From: UBA2589 sp038120095
Lineage (GTDB): Bacteria > Gemmatimonadota > Gemmatimonadetes > Longimicrobiales > Gaopeijiaceae
DNA: 64,000 nt
Assembly: GCA_038120095.1 (NCBI GenBank)
Contig: JAYOKZ010000001.1
Span: 1-64,000 of the forward strand
Reading direction: 5' to 3'
This document shows positions 1 to 8,856 of the stretch, piece after piece. The position numbers and the translations under genes are program-made. Position 1 is the first letter of the stretch; each line of letters begins with the position of its first letter. The notes under the pieces are model-generated. The model ran no database searches and had not been told where the DNA came from. It worked only from the letters and a program-made list of their open reading frames with translations.

Positions 1-1971
1 GTGGCGACCGGACGGGACGGTCGAGGTCCCCGACGACCCGCTCAGCGTCGCGACTACCAGGTGCGACGGCTCGATGGCTCTCGAAGCTACATCGGACAGG
101 TCCGCAGCTACCCGCTGAACGTGAACGTGCGCCACACTCTGACGTACGATGCCGGCAATCCGCCCTCGGATGCGCAGGCCAACACCGTCTCCATGGAAAT
201 GAATCAGTCTCTGGTTCTACTCCCACGAGAGCTCATGCGGCCGAGACATGCCGATCCACGAGTCGGCTACTTCACGATCGATCGGGTGAATTACGGCCTC
301 GATGAACAGAAGGCGGCCTCCGAAACCTTCATACGGCGATGGAGGCTCGAGCCGTCAGACCCCGAGGCGTACGCGCGCGGGGAGCTCGTGGAGCCTGTCA
401 CGCCGATCACGTGGTATATCGATCCGGCGACCCCCGAGCGCTGGCGTGGTGCGGTCCGTCGCGGGGTCGAGAACTGGAATCAGGCCTTCGAGGCTGCCGG
501 CTTCCGAAACGCGGTACGTGCGCTGGATGCACCTTCGCCAGAAGAGGATCCTGACTGGGACCCCGAAGACGTCCGGTACTCCGTCGTGCGCTGGTCCGCG
601 AGCCTGACCCGAAACGCCCAGGGTCCGAGCACGTCGGACCCCCGTACCGGTGAAATCATCGAGAGCGATATCGTCTGGTATCACAACCACATGCGCTCAT
701 ATCGAAACTGGATGATGGTGCAGACCGGCGCCGCCAATCCGGGCGCCCGTGCCCTGCCCATTGACGATGCACTGATGGCTGAGGCGATGGAGCAGGTGAT
801 CACCCATGAGATCGGCCACGCGATCGGCCTCCCGCACAACATGGTGGCGTCCTCGGCGTTTCCGACCGACTCACTCCGATCTCAGACCTTCTCGAGCCGC
901 ATGGGCGTTGCTCCGACGATCATGGACTACGCGCGCCAGAACTATATCGCCCAGCCTGAGGACGGCCTGCGACCGGAGGACTTTCTTCGCCGGATCGGCC
1001 CCTACGACCTGTACTCCGTCAACTGGGGCTACCGACTCCTGCCGGAGGCGGAGACGCCGGACGACGAGCTCGATACCCTCGATGGGTGGATCGTCGAGCG
1101 CGCTGATGATCGGATGTTCAAATATCTGCCCCAGGGTGGACTCGGCGTCACCGATCCTCGAGCACAGACCGAGGACATGGGGAACGACCCGGTCCGGTCG
1201 AGCTCGTACGGGATGGCGAACCTTCGGCGCATCGTGCCGAACCTTGTGGAATGGACGACACGCTCCGGAGAGGATTACACCGACCTCGAGGAGATCTACG
1301 GAGAGGCTCTCGGACAGTGGAACCGATACGTGGGTCATGTCCTGAATGTCATCGGCGGTGTCTACGTGGATCTCAAGACGGCGGATCAGGATGGACTGGT
1401 GTACGACGCGGTCCCTCGACAGCGTCAGGAGGAGGCGATGGAGTGGCTGGCTCGTGAGGTCTTCGAAGCACCGATCTGGCTGAATGAGGCTGCGATCCTC
1501 GAACGAGTCGGCCCCTCCTCCGGCGGTCTGCGCGCACTCCAGCGGCGGCAGGCCGCGATCCTCCGCCGGCTGCTCGATCCCCGAAGGATGGACCTTCTGC
1601 TGGAGATCGAGGCCATGCCCTCCGCCCAGCCGTATCCCCTCGTGGATTTTCTCGACGATGCGAGGGACGCCGTATGGGGTGACCTTTCCTCAGCGTCAGC
1701 GATCGACGGGTATCGCCGTGCACTGCAGCGGGCCTACGTGGAGCGCATGCACGAGCTCATGCGCGAGCAGCCGGCAGGCAACGGCTTTCAGGGCCCGGCG
1801 CCGGACCTCTCGAGTTCGGACATTCGCCCGCTGATTCGCGCGCAACTCTCGCAACTCCGGGACGACGTTTCTGCCGCCGAGCGGCGGATTCGCCATCGAG
1901 TGACGTCCGCGCACCTTCTCGACATCTCGACGCGTATCGATGCGGCCCTCGAATCGGGGGAGGAGGGGTAG
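1..1971 (+). CDS. Zinc-dependent metalloprotease (DUF4953/DUF5117-like), 5' end outside the window
   Basis: This is the C-terminal part of a large secreted zincin. The motif ITHEIGHAIGLPHN, near residue 268 of the visible part, has the HExxH zinc-binding and catalytic core followed by GxxHN, as in the DUF4953/DUF5117 metalloproteases common in Bacteroidota and Gemmatimonadota. The frame is open to the first base, so the GTG at position 1 is probably not the start; full-length members usually run 800 residues or more and carry a signal peptide. A helical, charged C-terminal region follows the catalytic domain. It ends 8 bases before the next gene, and its last codons supply that gene's ribosome binding site. 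The substrate cannot be told from sequence; extracellular or periplasmic protein degradation is inferred. Confidence 0.85.
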   Translation: MATGRDGRGPRRPAQRRDYQVRRLDGSRSYIGQVRSYPLNVNVRHTLTYDAGNPPSDAQANTVSMEMNQSLVLLPRELMRPRHADPRVGYFTIDRVNYGLDEQKAASETFIRRWRLEPSDPEAYARGELVEPVTPITWYIDPATPERWRGAVRRGVENWNQAFEAAGFRNAVRALDAPSPEEDPDWDPEDVRYSVVRWSASLTRNAQGPSTSDPRTGEIIESDIVWYHNHMRSYRNWMMVQTGAANPGARALPIDDALMAEAMEQVITHEIGHAIGLPHNMVASSAFPTDSLRSQTFSSRMGVAPTIMDYARQNYIAQPEDGLRPEDFLRRIGPYDLYSVNWGYRLLPEAETPDDELDTLDGWIVERADDRMFKYLPQGGLGVTDPRAQTEDMGNDPVRSSSYGMANLRRIVPNLVEWTTRSGEDYTDLEEIYGEALGQWNRYVGHVLNVIGGVYVDLKTADQDGLVYDAVPRQRQEEAMEWLAREVFEAPIWLNEAAILERVGPSSGGLRALQRRQAAILRRLLDPRRMDLLLEIEAMPSAQPYPLVDFLDDARDAVWGDLSSASAIDGYRRALQRAYVERMHELMREQPAGNGFQGPAPDLSSSDIRPLIRAQLSQLRDDVSAAERRIRHRVTSAHLLDISTRIDAALESGEEG

Positions 1972-1978
1972 GACTCGG

Positions 1979-3667
1979 GTGACCGGCACGCGGGCGCATC
2001 CCGCCCCCAAGAGGGACTCATGGACGGCCTCTTCCGAGTACGACTCATGGCGGCCGTGGATCCTGGTCGGGTTGGGCCTCCTTGGAGTGGGTCTCGCGTC
2101 GTGGCGTCCGGTCCCCGCCGGAGTGTGGCATGACGACGGCGTGTACATGCTCCTGGGCAAATCCCTGGCGGAGGGGCACGGCCTCGTGTACCACGGTGTC
2201 GCGGGCACTCCGCCGGCGACGAAATTCCCTCCTGGCTACCCGCTGGTCCTCGGCGCTCTCTGGAGTCTGACGCGGTCCATCGGTGCGGTCACGTTGCTTG
2301 CGACGCTCCTGAACCTCGGGCTGATCGCAGCAGCCGGAGCACTCTTCGGCCGCACGTTGCACCGAGCCGTCGGGCTTCCTGTCTCGGTGAGCGTGATCAC
2401 AGCGGTGATGGGTTTCGCCTCGACCGACGTGGTGAGGACCGCACTGATCCCGCTATCGGAGCCACTCTTCGTGCTGCTCGTGGTCCTGACGCTCGCGCAG
2501 TGGCCGAAGGTCGCGGCAGCTGTCGAGGGTAAGGAGACCCCCGACGGGAGCCGCTCTCCCGGGGCTCTCGGACCGAATTGGCCCCTGCTCGTGCCTCCGG
2601 CCCTCACCCTGGTGGCCGTGGTGGCGACACGATCGGCCGGATTCGCGGTCCTGCTCGCCTGCGTCGCCGGGCTCCTGCTGCCACGTCCCTCGACCAGGCG
2701 CCTGGTGTCTGCCGCGCTTCTCACCGGCCCCGCATTCTTCTTCCTGATCGCGTGGGGAAGGTGGTCGAACTCCGCAACCGAGCGAATCCCGGAGGGCGCT
2801 CGCGACCTGCTCGGCCCGTACCAGGGCTGGCTGGCAGAACAAGTCTCCTCCGGAGCGGCAGGGTTCGTGGCCGACCTGCCCGGCCACGTCACAGGAGTAA
2901 TCGGGCGAGCCATCGCGCTTCTCCTCCCCGGCCTCGTGGGAACCCCCCTGTGGGTCTTGGGTGGCCTCCTCCTGACGCTGGCTGCAATCGGAACCGTTGT
3001 TCTCATCCGCCGCCTTCCAGCTTGCGGATGGCTGATCGTCACCTATCTGGCCATGCTCATGGTCTGGCCCTACCTGGACCGACGACTGCTGGTCCCGCTG
3101 CACCCTCTCCTCGTATCCGCGATCGCCTCAGGCGGGCTCACGCTGATCGACCGCAGCCCATCCCGTATGTTCCGCCGCGTCGTGCCCGGCCTCGCCCTGC
3201 TCTGGCTCCTGGGGTACGCCTCGGTTACAGCGTACCGGGTGGCAGACGGGGAGCCCAGCGCTCCGTATCGTGTCCGCGCCCGACAACTCGCCGCAGCCGT
3301 CGAGGCCATGGACCGTACGGTCCCCGACGATGGCGTCGTCGGCGCGCCGGAGGCATGGGCGGCGCTTCACCTTCACGGCGGCTGGGTCACCGCACCGAGC
3401 GTCCGGTTCGATCCGCGCAGCGAGGACCCCGAAGCTCCGATGTGGGGCACGGCCGAAGAGCAGCTCGCACTCTGGCGAGATACCGGCATCAACCACCTGC
3501 TGCTCGAGCAGGGCGGCCAGCTCCACGGTGAGGCACTCGACCGTCTGGAGACGGAATGTCCGGGGGCCGTGGCCATCCTCGCACGAATGCGCGTCGCCCT
3601 CGTGGTCAGGCTTGACTGGACGGCTACCTGTCCCGGAGTTCTTCCATCCACGCCCCGATGGCCGTAG
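1979..3667 (+). CDS. GT-C type polytopic membrane glycosyltransferase (ArnT/PMT-like)
   Basis: A multi-spanning membrane protein of about 562 residues. After the first membrane segment comes the acidic loop VWHDDGVYMLLGKSLAEG and then KFPPGYPLVLG. This matches the periplasmic loop-1 layout of GT-C enzymes that transfer sugars from polyprenyl-phosphate donors, such as ArnT and the protein mannosyltransferases. Around ten hydrophobic helices follow, and a soluble C-terminal tail of about 130 residues is probably periplasmic. I chose the GTG at 1979 because GGGGAGGAGGGG lies just upstream; an in-frame ATG at 1940 inside the previous gene is the alternative. The acceptor is unknown. The last 44 bases overlap the convergent hydrolase gene. 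Confidence 0.75.
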   Translation: MTGTRAHPAPKRDSWTASSEYDSWRPWILVGLGLLGVGLASWRPVPAGVWHDDGVYMLLGKSLAEGHGLVYHGVAGTPPATKFPPGYPLVLGALWSLTRSIGAVTLLATLLNLGLIAAAGALFGRTLHRAVGLPVSVSVITAVMGFASTDVVRTALIPLSEPLFVLLVVLTLAQWPKVAAAVEGKETPDGSRSPGALGPNWPLLVPPALTLVAVVATRSAGFAVLLACVAGLLLPRPSTRRLVSAALLTGPAFFFLIAWGRWSNSATERIPEGARDLLGPYQGWLAEQVSSGAAGFVADLPGHVTGVIGRAIALLLPGLVGTPLWVLGGLLLTLAAIGTVVLIRRLPACGWLIVTYLAMLMVWPYLDRRLLVPLHPLLVSAIASGGLTLIDRSPSRMFRRVVPGLALLWLLGYASVTAYRVADGEPSAPYRVRARQLAAAVEAMDRTVPDDGVVGAPEAWAALHLHGGWVTAPSVRFDPRSEDPEAPMWGTAEEQLALWRDTGINHLLLEQGGQLHGEALDRLETECPGAVAILARMRVALVVRLDWTATCPGVLPSTPRWP

Positions 3668-4583
3668 CGAAGTAGGTCGGCTGAAACGCATACCAATCGG
3701 CGATTCCGGCGGGCAGGCGGTACTCGTTTCCGGCCGCTTCGGCTGAAATGCCCCGCTCGATCGCCCTCGTGGCCGCCGCCTCCAGATCGTCGAGCAACGC
3801 GAGGTACCGGTCCATCGCAAAGATATCCGCCAGAGGGCCATGTCCGGGCACGTACGTGGCCGCGCTCGTAGCTCGCATGAGTCGTACGGCCTGGGTGAGG
3901 CGCGAAGGAACGGCGTCCATGAAGTTGGGGATCATCCGATTCCAGACCAGATCACCGCAGAACACGACCGAGGCGTCAGGCACCTCGGCCGACACGTCGG
4001 AGTCGGTGTGGCCCCGACGGGGAACCAGAATCACCGACCGATCTCCGAGATCGATCTCCGTCGGGCGGATCCGATCGACCCCGGTGGCCGATTCGAGCAC
4101 GTCACGAGCCGCACCCCGGGTCTGCATCGTGAGATCGATCGTCACGTCGGTGCCGAGCACCTCGATGTCCGGAGTTTCAGCGGTCCCACGAAGCCCTCCG
4201 GTATGGTCTCCGTGATAATGGGTGATGACGGCGTGGGTCGGCGCCCTTCCCGTCAGACGCCGGGCCTGCGCCGCCATCCACCGCGCGCCTCCGTCGGAGC
4301 CGAACGCCTCGATGATCACTACGCCGCTGCGTCCGGCGATGATACCGCCGTTACACAACGTCATCCGGTCCTCCAGAGGTGTGGATACCAGTGCCCAGAT
4401 ACCCTCGGCCACACGCTCGAGTCGACCCCACGGTTCAGCCGCGTCCACGGGGAACCGCTCCTGGGCAGCCCACAACGAGGCAGATCGGAACGGAGCCATG
4501 GCACTCATGAGAGCGATGTGCGCCGCGCACGACACACTGGAGTGCACGAAGTCGCGCCTTGAGCAGGAACAACCTGATTCCAT
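3624..4583 (-). CDS. Tat-exported metallo-beta-lactamase-fold hydrolase
   Basis: About 319 residues with the full MBL zinc site: THYHGDH at residues 121-127 (H122, H124, D126, H127), GHTDSD, then CGD and a final GH in YVPGHGPL. The start at ATG 4583 is chosen because it places a twin-arginine motif, SRRDFV (residues 8-13), ahead of a hydrophobic stretch ending in an Ala-rich cleavage region, and because GGGAGG sits 6 bases upstream. A later ATG at 4499 would lose the Tat signal. The enzyme is therefore probably exported folded with its metals. The substrate is unknown; periplasmic members of this group include lactonases and beta-lactamases. It is transcribed divergently from the M28 peptidase, 73 bases away. 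Confidence 0.8.
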   Translation of the reverse strand: MESGCSCSRRDFVHSSVSCAAHIALMSAMAPFRSASLWAAQERFPVDAAEPWGRLERVAEGIWALVSTPLEDRMTLCNGGIIAGRSGVVIIEAFGSDGGARWMAAQARRLTGRAPTHAVITHYHGDHTGGLRGTAETPDIEVLGTDVTIDLTMQTRGAARDVLESATGVDRIRPTEIDLGDRSVILVPRRGHTDSDVSAEVPDASVVFCGDLVWNRMIPNFMDAVPSRLTQAVRLMRATSAATYVPGHGPLADIFAMDRYLALLDDLEAAATRAIERGISAEAAGNEYRLPAGIADWYAFQPTYFATAIGAWMEELRDR

Positions 4584-4656
4584 GCCGACCCTCCCGGAGT
4601 TGGACGATCCTCGAATCAAGCTGGCGTGGTGGGGCCCACCTCGCCATCCTCCCGCC

Positions 4657-5640
4657 ATGTACCTCCGACTCTGGATCGTCGCGGCGATCGGGCTGGCCCT
4701 CGTGGTCACTGCTCCCTTCCTCGACCGACAGGATGCTCGCAATCCCGGCCCGCAATACGGCATCGGCATGGGTGCCGTGCAGCCGCTGGGCGACACCCTC
4801 CCGGACATCGAGCGGCTCATGGCAACCGTCAGGGTACTGGCGGACGATTCCCTATCGGGGCGCGAAGCAGGGTCGGACGAAAATGCGTCCGTCGCGCGCT
4901 GGCTCATGGACCGCCTCGGGACCTTGGGGGTCCCGCCCGCCGCAACCGGGTATCAGATGCCGTTCACCTGGCCGGGAGGTTCCGGCACGAATGTGATGGG
5001 TCGTATCCGAGGATCGGACGGAACCTCTCTGATCGTACTCACCGCCCATTTCGATCACGTGGGCGTACGAGAGGGCGCCATCTACAACGGGGCCGACGAT
5101 AATGCCTCCGGCACCGCCGCCGTCCTCGAGCTCGCCCGACTCCTGGTGGAGGACCCACCCTCCGCCGACGTGCTCGTTGCCTTTCTCGATGCCGAGGAAG
5201 TCGGACTCCAGGGGGCTCGCTCGCTCGTACGCCAGCCGCCGGTACCCTTCCCTGCCTCCATCGTCAATGTGAATCTGGACATGGTCTCACGCAGCGGCGG
5301 GACCCTCTGGGCTGCGGGAGCACACCACACACCCGCGCTTCGCCCCATTCTCGAGACCGTGGCACAGGCCGGACCGGCAACCCTCCGACTGGGTCACGAT
5401 CGCCCGGATGCACCCGAGGGAGACGATTGGACCCACGCCTCCGACCATGGCCCTTTCCACGAGGCGGGCATTCCCTTCGTGTACTTCGGTGTCGAAGATC
5501 ACGAGGACTACCACCGACCCTCCGACGACGTCGAGAAGATCGTTCCGTCCGAGTTCGAGGCATCGGTCCGGACCATCTACGCGGCCGTCCGCGCGCTGGA
5601 CGCCGCTTTACCCCTCATCATCACGGAACCAGCGCGATGA
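4657..5640 (+). CDS. M28 family zinc aminopeptidase, membrane-anchored or secreted
   Basis: A 327-residue protein with an N-terminal hydrophobic segment (YLRLWIVAAIGLALVV) that acts as a signal peptide or anchor. The M28 metal ligands are all visible: LTAHFDHVG (His), YNGADDNASGT (bridging Asp), LDAEEVGLQG (catalytic and metal Glu), VNLDMVS (Asp) and the terminal DYHRPSDDVEKI (His). It should remove N-terminal residues from peptides outside the cytoplasm. Its TGA stop overlaps the ATG of the downstream carrier (ATGA, 5637-5640), so the two are translationally coupled. This suggests that peptide hydrolysis supplies the transported substrate. Confidence 0.85.
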   Translation: MYLRLWIVAAIGLALVVTAPFLDRQDARNPGPQYGIGMGAVQPLGDTLPDIERLMATVRVLADDSLSGREAGSDENASVARWLMDRLGTLGVPPAATGYQMPFTWPGGSGTNVMGRIRGSDGTSLIVLTAHFDHVGVREGAIYNGADDNASGTAAVLELARLLVEDPPSADVLVAFLDAEEVGLQGARSLVRQPPVPFPASIVNVNLDMVSRSGGTLWAAGAHHTPALRPILETVAQAGPATLRLGHDRPDAPEGDDWTHASDHGPFHEAGIPFVYFGVEDHEDYHRPSDDVEKIVPSEFEASVRTIYAAVRALDAALPLIITEPAR

Positions 5641-6992
5641 CGCACCCCGGCAAGTTGAGACTTCCCCACCCGCTCGCACTCCTCACGGGGTGCGTTCTCC
5701 TCGCCGCGGCGGCCAGCTATGTACTGCCCGCAGGCGAGTTCGACCGACAGGAAGACCCCGTCACGGGTCGGACGCTCGTCGTCCCCGGTACGTATCAATC
5801 GGTCCAGCCGAGCCCGGTGAACCTCTTCGAGGCGATGGTAGCCCTGCCGCGGGGCATGGCAGAGGCGGGAAGCGTGATTTTCCTGATCTTTCTGATCGGG
5901 GGAGCGTTCACCGTCGTGGACGAGACCGGAGCGCTCAGGCGTGCGATCCCCTCCCTGATCCGCCTGCTTCGAGGACGTGATCTGCTCGCCGTGCCCGTCG
6001 TCTCGCTGTTCTTTGCGATCGGGGGTGTCGTCCAGAACATGCAGGAGGAGATCATACCCCTGATCCCCGTCCTTCTGATCCTGGCCGGCCGCCTCGGCTT
6101 CACACCCCTCGTGGCGGTGGCGATGAGCGCGGGCGCGGCGTTCGTCGGCTCCGCGTTTTCCCCGATCAACCCATTCCAGGTGATCATCGCGCAGCAGGCT
6201 GCTCAGGTGGAGCCCATCTCCGGTGCGCTCTTCCGTGTGGTGTTTCTTATCGGAGCTCTGACCCTCTGGATTGGCGCGACGATGCGCTACGCAGCCGCGA
6301 CCCGGACCACGCCGGTCGATGCCGCGCCCGAGGACGCGAGCGAGCGCATGACCGGCATCGACTCGCTGATCCTCGGCCTTGTCGGCGCGACGTTCGGCCT
6401 CATGGTGATCGGTCTGCGTTCCTGGGGATGGGGCTTCGACCAGATGTCAGGAGCGTTCTTCCTGATGGGCTGCATAGTCGGTCTCATCGCGAAGATGGGC
6501 ATCGCGGGCACGGCGGAAGCGTACGTCAAAGGGTTTCGTGACCTCGCCTATGCGGCCCTCCTGATCGGCTTCGCCCGGGCCATCTCGACGGTTCTGGCCG
6601 ACGGACGCATCATCGACACGATCGTGAACGGCATGTTCACGCCTCTGGAGAATCTGCCCCAGTTGGCGTCGGCACTCGGCATGGTCGTCGGGCAGGCACT
6701 CCTGCACGTACCCGTGCCGAGCGTCAGCGGGCAGGCAGTGCTCACGATGCCGATCCTGGTTCCACTGGCTGATCTCCTCGGCCTCTCCCGACAGGTCATC
6801 GTTCTTGCCTACCAGTACGGGGCGGGACTCTGTGACCTCGTCACACCGACCAACGGTGCGCTGATGGCGATCCTCGCGTCGGCTGGAGTGCGCTACGAGC
6901 AGTGGATCAAGTTCACCGCACCCCTGTACCTGGCGCTCGTCGTACTCGGCTGTGTGTCGATCGGGGTCGCGATCGCCATCGGACTGCAGTGA
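5637..6992 (+). CDS. YfcC-family membrane carrier (amino acid/dicarboxylate-type)
   Basis: A 451-residue polytopic inner-membrane protein of the YfcC/DcuC-like ion transporter superfamily. It shows the expected repeat architecture, with re-entrant-type motifs SAFSPINPFQVIIAQ in the first half and VTPTNGALMAILASAGV in the second, and about 11-12 hydrophobic helices. Members are annotated as basic amino acid, short-chain fatty acid or C4-dicarboxylate carriers; the substrate here is not determined. The start overlaps the stop of the M28 peptidase by 4 bases and its own stop overlaps the Nudix start (GTGA), so these three genes form one coupled operon. Uptake of peptidase products is the simplest inference. 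Confidence 0.8.
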   Translation: MTHPGKLRLPHPLALLTGCVLLAAAASYVLPAGEFDRQEDPVTGRTLVVPGTYQSVQPSPVNLFEAMVALPRGMAEAGSVIFLIFLIGGAFTVVDETGALRRAIPSLIRLLRGRDLLAVPVVSLFFAIGGVVQNMQEEIIPLIPVLLILAGRLGFTPLVAVAMSAGAAFVGSAFSPINPFQVIIAQQAAQVEPISGALFRVVFLIGALTLWIGATMRYAAATRTTPVDAAPEDASERMTGIDSLILGLVGATFGLMVIGLRSWGWGFDQMSGAFFLMGCIVGLIAKMGIAGTAEAYVKGFRDLAYAALLIGFARAISTVLADGRIIDTIVNGMFTPLENLPQLASALGMVVGQALLHVPVPSVSGQAVLTMPILVPLADLLGLSRQVIVLAYQYGAGLCDLVTPTNGALMAILASAGVRYEQWIKFTAPLYLALVVLGCVSIGVAIAIGLQ

Positions 6993-7408
6993 ACCCGATT
7001 CGAGTGGTTGCCGCGGTCCTGCGACGTGGCGACGCACTTCTGGTTGGCCGACGTCCGAGCGCGAAGCGCCATGGCGGACTCTGGGAATTTCCTGGTGGCA
7101 AGGTCGAACCGGACGAGACGCCGGCGGACGCGGCACAGCGAGAGCTGGCCGAGGAGCTCGAGCTTCGGGTCACGTATGTGGGAGACCTGCTGCACTCGGT
7201 CCGTGACGAAGCCTCACCGTACATCATCGAATTCTACCCGGTCGAGTCGGAAGGCGAGCCCGTCCCCCATGAGCACTCCGATGTCGCGTGGCTGACGCTG
7301 GACGAGCTGGCCTCAAGCCCACTTGCACCGGCCGATGCGAAATTTGTCTCGTGGCTCGCAGGCGCAGCCGATCAGGACCGTTCGCCTGGATCGATCGACC
7401 GTCGGTAG
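6989..7408 (+). CDS. Nudix hydrolase, MutT-like (8-oxo-dGTP diphosphatase type)
   Basis: A 139-residue protein with a complete Nudix box: GGKVEPDETPADAAQREL followed by AEELEL (pattern GX5EX7REUXEEXGU with Leu in the penultimate Gly position). It also has the MutT-like N-terminus VAAVLRRGDALLVGRRP and WEFPGGK. It probably hydrolyses oxidised nucleoside triphosphates or similar pyrophosphates in the cytoplasm. The GTG start is set by the 4-base GTGA overlap with the carrier gene, and the reading frame upstream of it has no better start. The last 37 bases overlap the convergent rRNA methyltransferase gene antiparallel. Confidence 0.85.
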   Translation: MNPIRVVAAVLRRGDALLVGRRPSAKRHGGLWEFPGGKVEPDETPADAAQRELAEELELRVTYVGDLLHSVRDEASPYIIEFYPVESEGEPVPHEHSDVAWLTLDELASSPLAPADAKFVSWLAGAADQDRSPGSIDRR

Positions 7409-8856
7409 TCTGCTGCGCGAGCCTTCGGCATCTCGCTCTTGAGCCCATCGGCAGTCACGGCTCCCCGCCCCACGACGTCACCTCGATGTCGAAGCGCAAT
7501 CGGTCCTCGCTCCGACTCGACCGAAGGGACCGTCGCACGAGACAGAAGGGCCCGGATTTCGTCATCACCGACGTCCACGACCCGACCCTGAAGACGGTCA
7601 CCGAAGAGCCGCATCAGATCGTTGGACGGGCGAGCTCGTCCCCGAGAATCGAAATCGAGGCCCCGAATCCCCACGGAGATCGCTCGCCAATCACCCTCCT
7701 CCCACATCGGAAGAGGCCAGGCATCGAGCGTATGGAACCAGGCTCGACCACCACGGAACATCCACTGGAGGTGATCGAGCTCACCACCCGCACCGTAACG
7801 GGTTCGAAGCTCTTCAAGCGCAGGAGCGAGTCGTGCCTCTGCCTCCTCGCCGGTCAGGGCGTCGCCCGGGAAGCTCGCCGGGACACGGCTCCCGGATCCT
7901 CGAGCCTCACCCGCTCCGAGCCTTCGCAGGCGTGCGAGGAACAGCCCCCCTGAGTCCAGGTGATGAGGATAGATGCGGGCGGCACCTTCGACCCGGGGAT
8001 CGAACTGCCTCCCTTCGAACGAGGTCAGACCTCGTGCATGAGGTACGGGCAGATCGAGCCATTCCAGGTCGACAGGGAGACGACGTAATGCGTCGCTGAC
8101 AATGGCTTCGTTCTCTTCGGGCGCGAAGGTACAGGTGACGTACGTGATGACCCCACCCGGGCGCGTGACCTCGACCGCCCGCTCGAGGAGCTGTGACTGC
8201 GCTCTCGTTACATACCCCAGAAACGAAGCGGACTGGTCGGGAGCCTTTCCCCCTCCCCGCCGAAGGGTTCCCTCCCCGGAGCAGGGGGCATCCACGAGCA
8301 CACGATCGAACGTCGCACCACGCGGAAAGTCCCGCCCATCGGCAGCCGTCACGAGGATGTTCGAGTGACCCAGCCTGTAGACGTTGCCCAGGAGTCCCCG
8401 AATGCGAGGCTCGCTCAGCTCGGAAGCGACAACGCAGCCGGAGTCCTGCATGAGCTCGGCCATGTGGAGGGTCTTGCCTCCGGGGGCGGAGCAAAGATCG
8501 AGCACATGTTCACCCGGACGAGGCGCCAGCGCAGGCGCCGCGGTGCCCGTCGACGCCTGCTGCACGTACAACAGACCCAGCCAGTGCTCGGTTGTCGCCG
8601 ATAGAGCCCCGGGCCCCTCGACCACTCGATGAAAGCCGGCGATACCCTCGACCGGCTCTGTGATGAAGCCCTGGATACGAAGGCGCTCCAGAAGACGAGA
8701 CTCCTCGATGCGCCCGGTCCTGACTCGGAACACGGTCGGCTCCGGACGATTGGAGGCATCACGGAACGCTCCCCAATCGTCGATGAACGAACGGTATCGC
8801 TCCAGATCTACCGATCGCTCACGCGGCGGCTTGCGCCCCCTGCGTCGACCGGTCAG
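7372..8856 (-). CDS. rsmF: RsmF/YebU-like 16S rRNA (cytosine-C5)-methyltransferase, non-canonical start
   Basis: A NOL1/NOP2/Sun-family enzyme that methylates a cytosine in 16S rRNA using S-adenosylmethionine. The SAM site is VLDLCSAPGGKT. The two family cysteines are in VDAPCSGEGT and VTCTFAPEENE. A C-terminal RNA-binding extension of about 180 residues is typical of RsmF. The first standard start (GTG 8733) would cut off about 40 residues that clearly belong to the family (DLERYRSFIDDWGAF). That segment is open back to a stop at 8878-8880 and contains only CTG candidates. CTG 8856 forms a CTGA overlap with the stop of the upstream groES, so I use it; CTG 8805 is possible. See the findings. 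Confidence 0.85.
   Translation of the reverse strand: MTGRRRGRKPPRERSVDLERYRSFIDDWGAFRDASNRPEPTVFRVRTGRIEESRLLERLRIQGFITEPVEGIAGFHRVVEGPGALSATTEHWLGLLYVQQASTGTAAPALAPRPGEHVLDLCSAPGGKTLHMAELMQDSGCVVASELSEPRIRGLLGNVYRLGHSNILVTAADGRDFPRGATFDRVLVDAPCSGEGTLRRGGGKAPDQSASFLGYVTRAQSQLLERAVEVTRPGGVITYVTCTFAPEENEAIVSDALRRLPVDLEWLDLPVPHARGLTSFEGRQFDPRVEGAARIYPHHLDSGGLFLARLRRLGAGEARGSGSRVPASFPGDALTGEEAEARLAPALEELRTRYGAGGELDHLQWMFRGGRAWFHTLDAWPLPMWEEGDWRAISVGIRGLDFDSRGRARPSNDLMRLFGDRLQGRVVDVGDDEIRALLSRATVPSVESERGPIALRHRGDVVGRGAVTADGLKSEMPKARAADYRRSIDPGERS

Noticed and set aside
1940..1981. ATG 1940 as the start of the membrane glycosyltransferase
   Set aside because: It would lie inside the previous gene ahead of the ribosome binding site; GTG 1979 has the better spacing.
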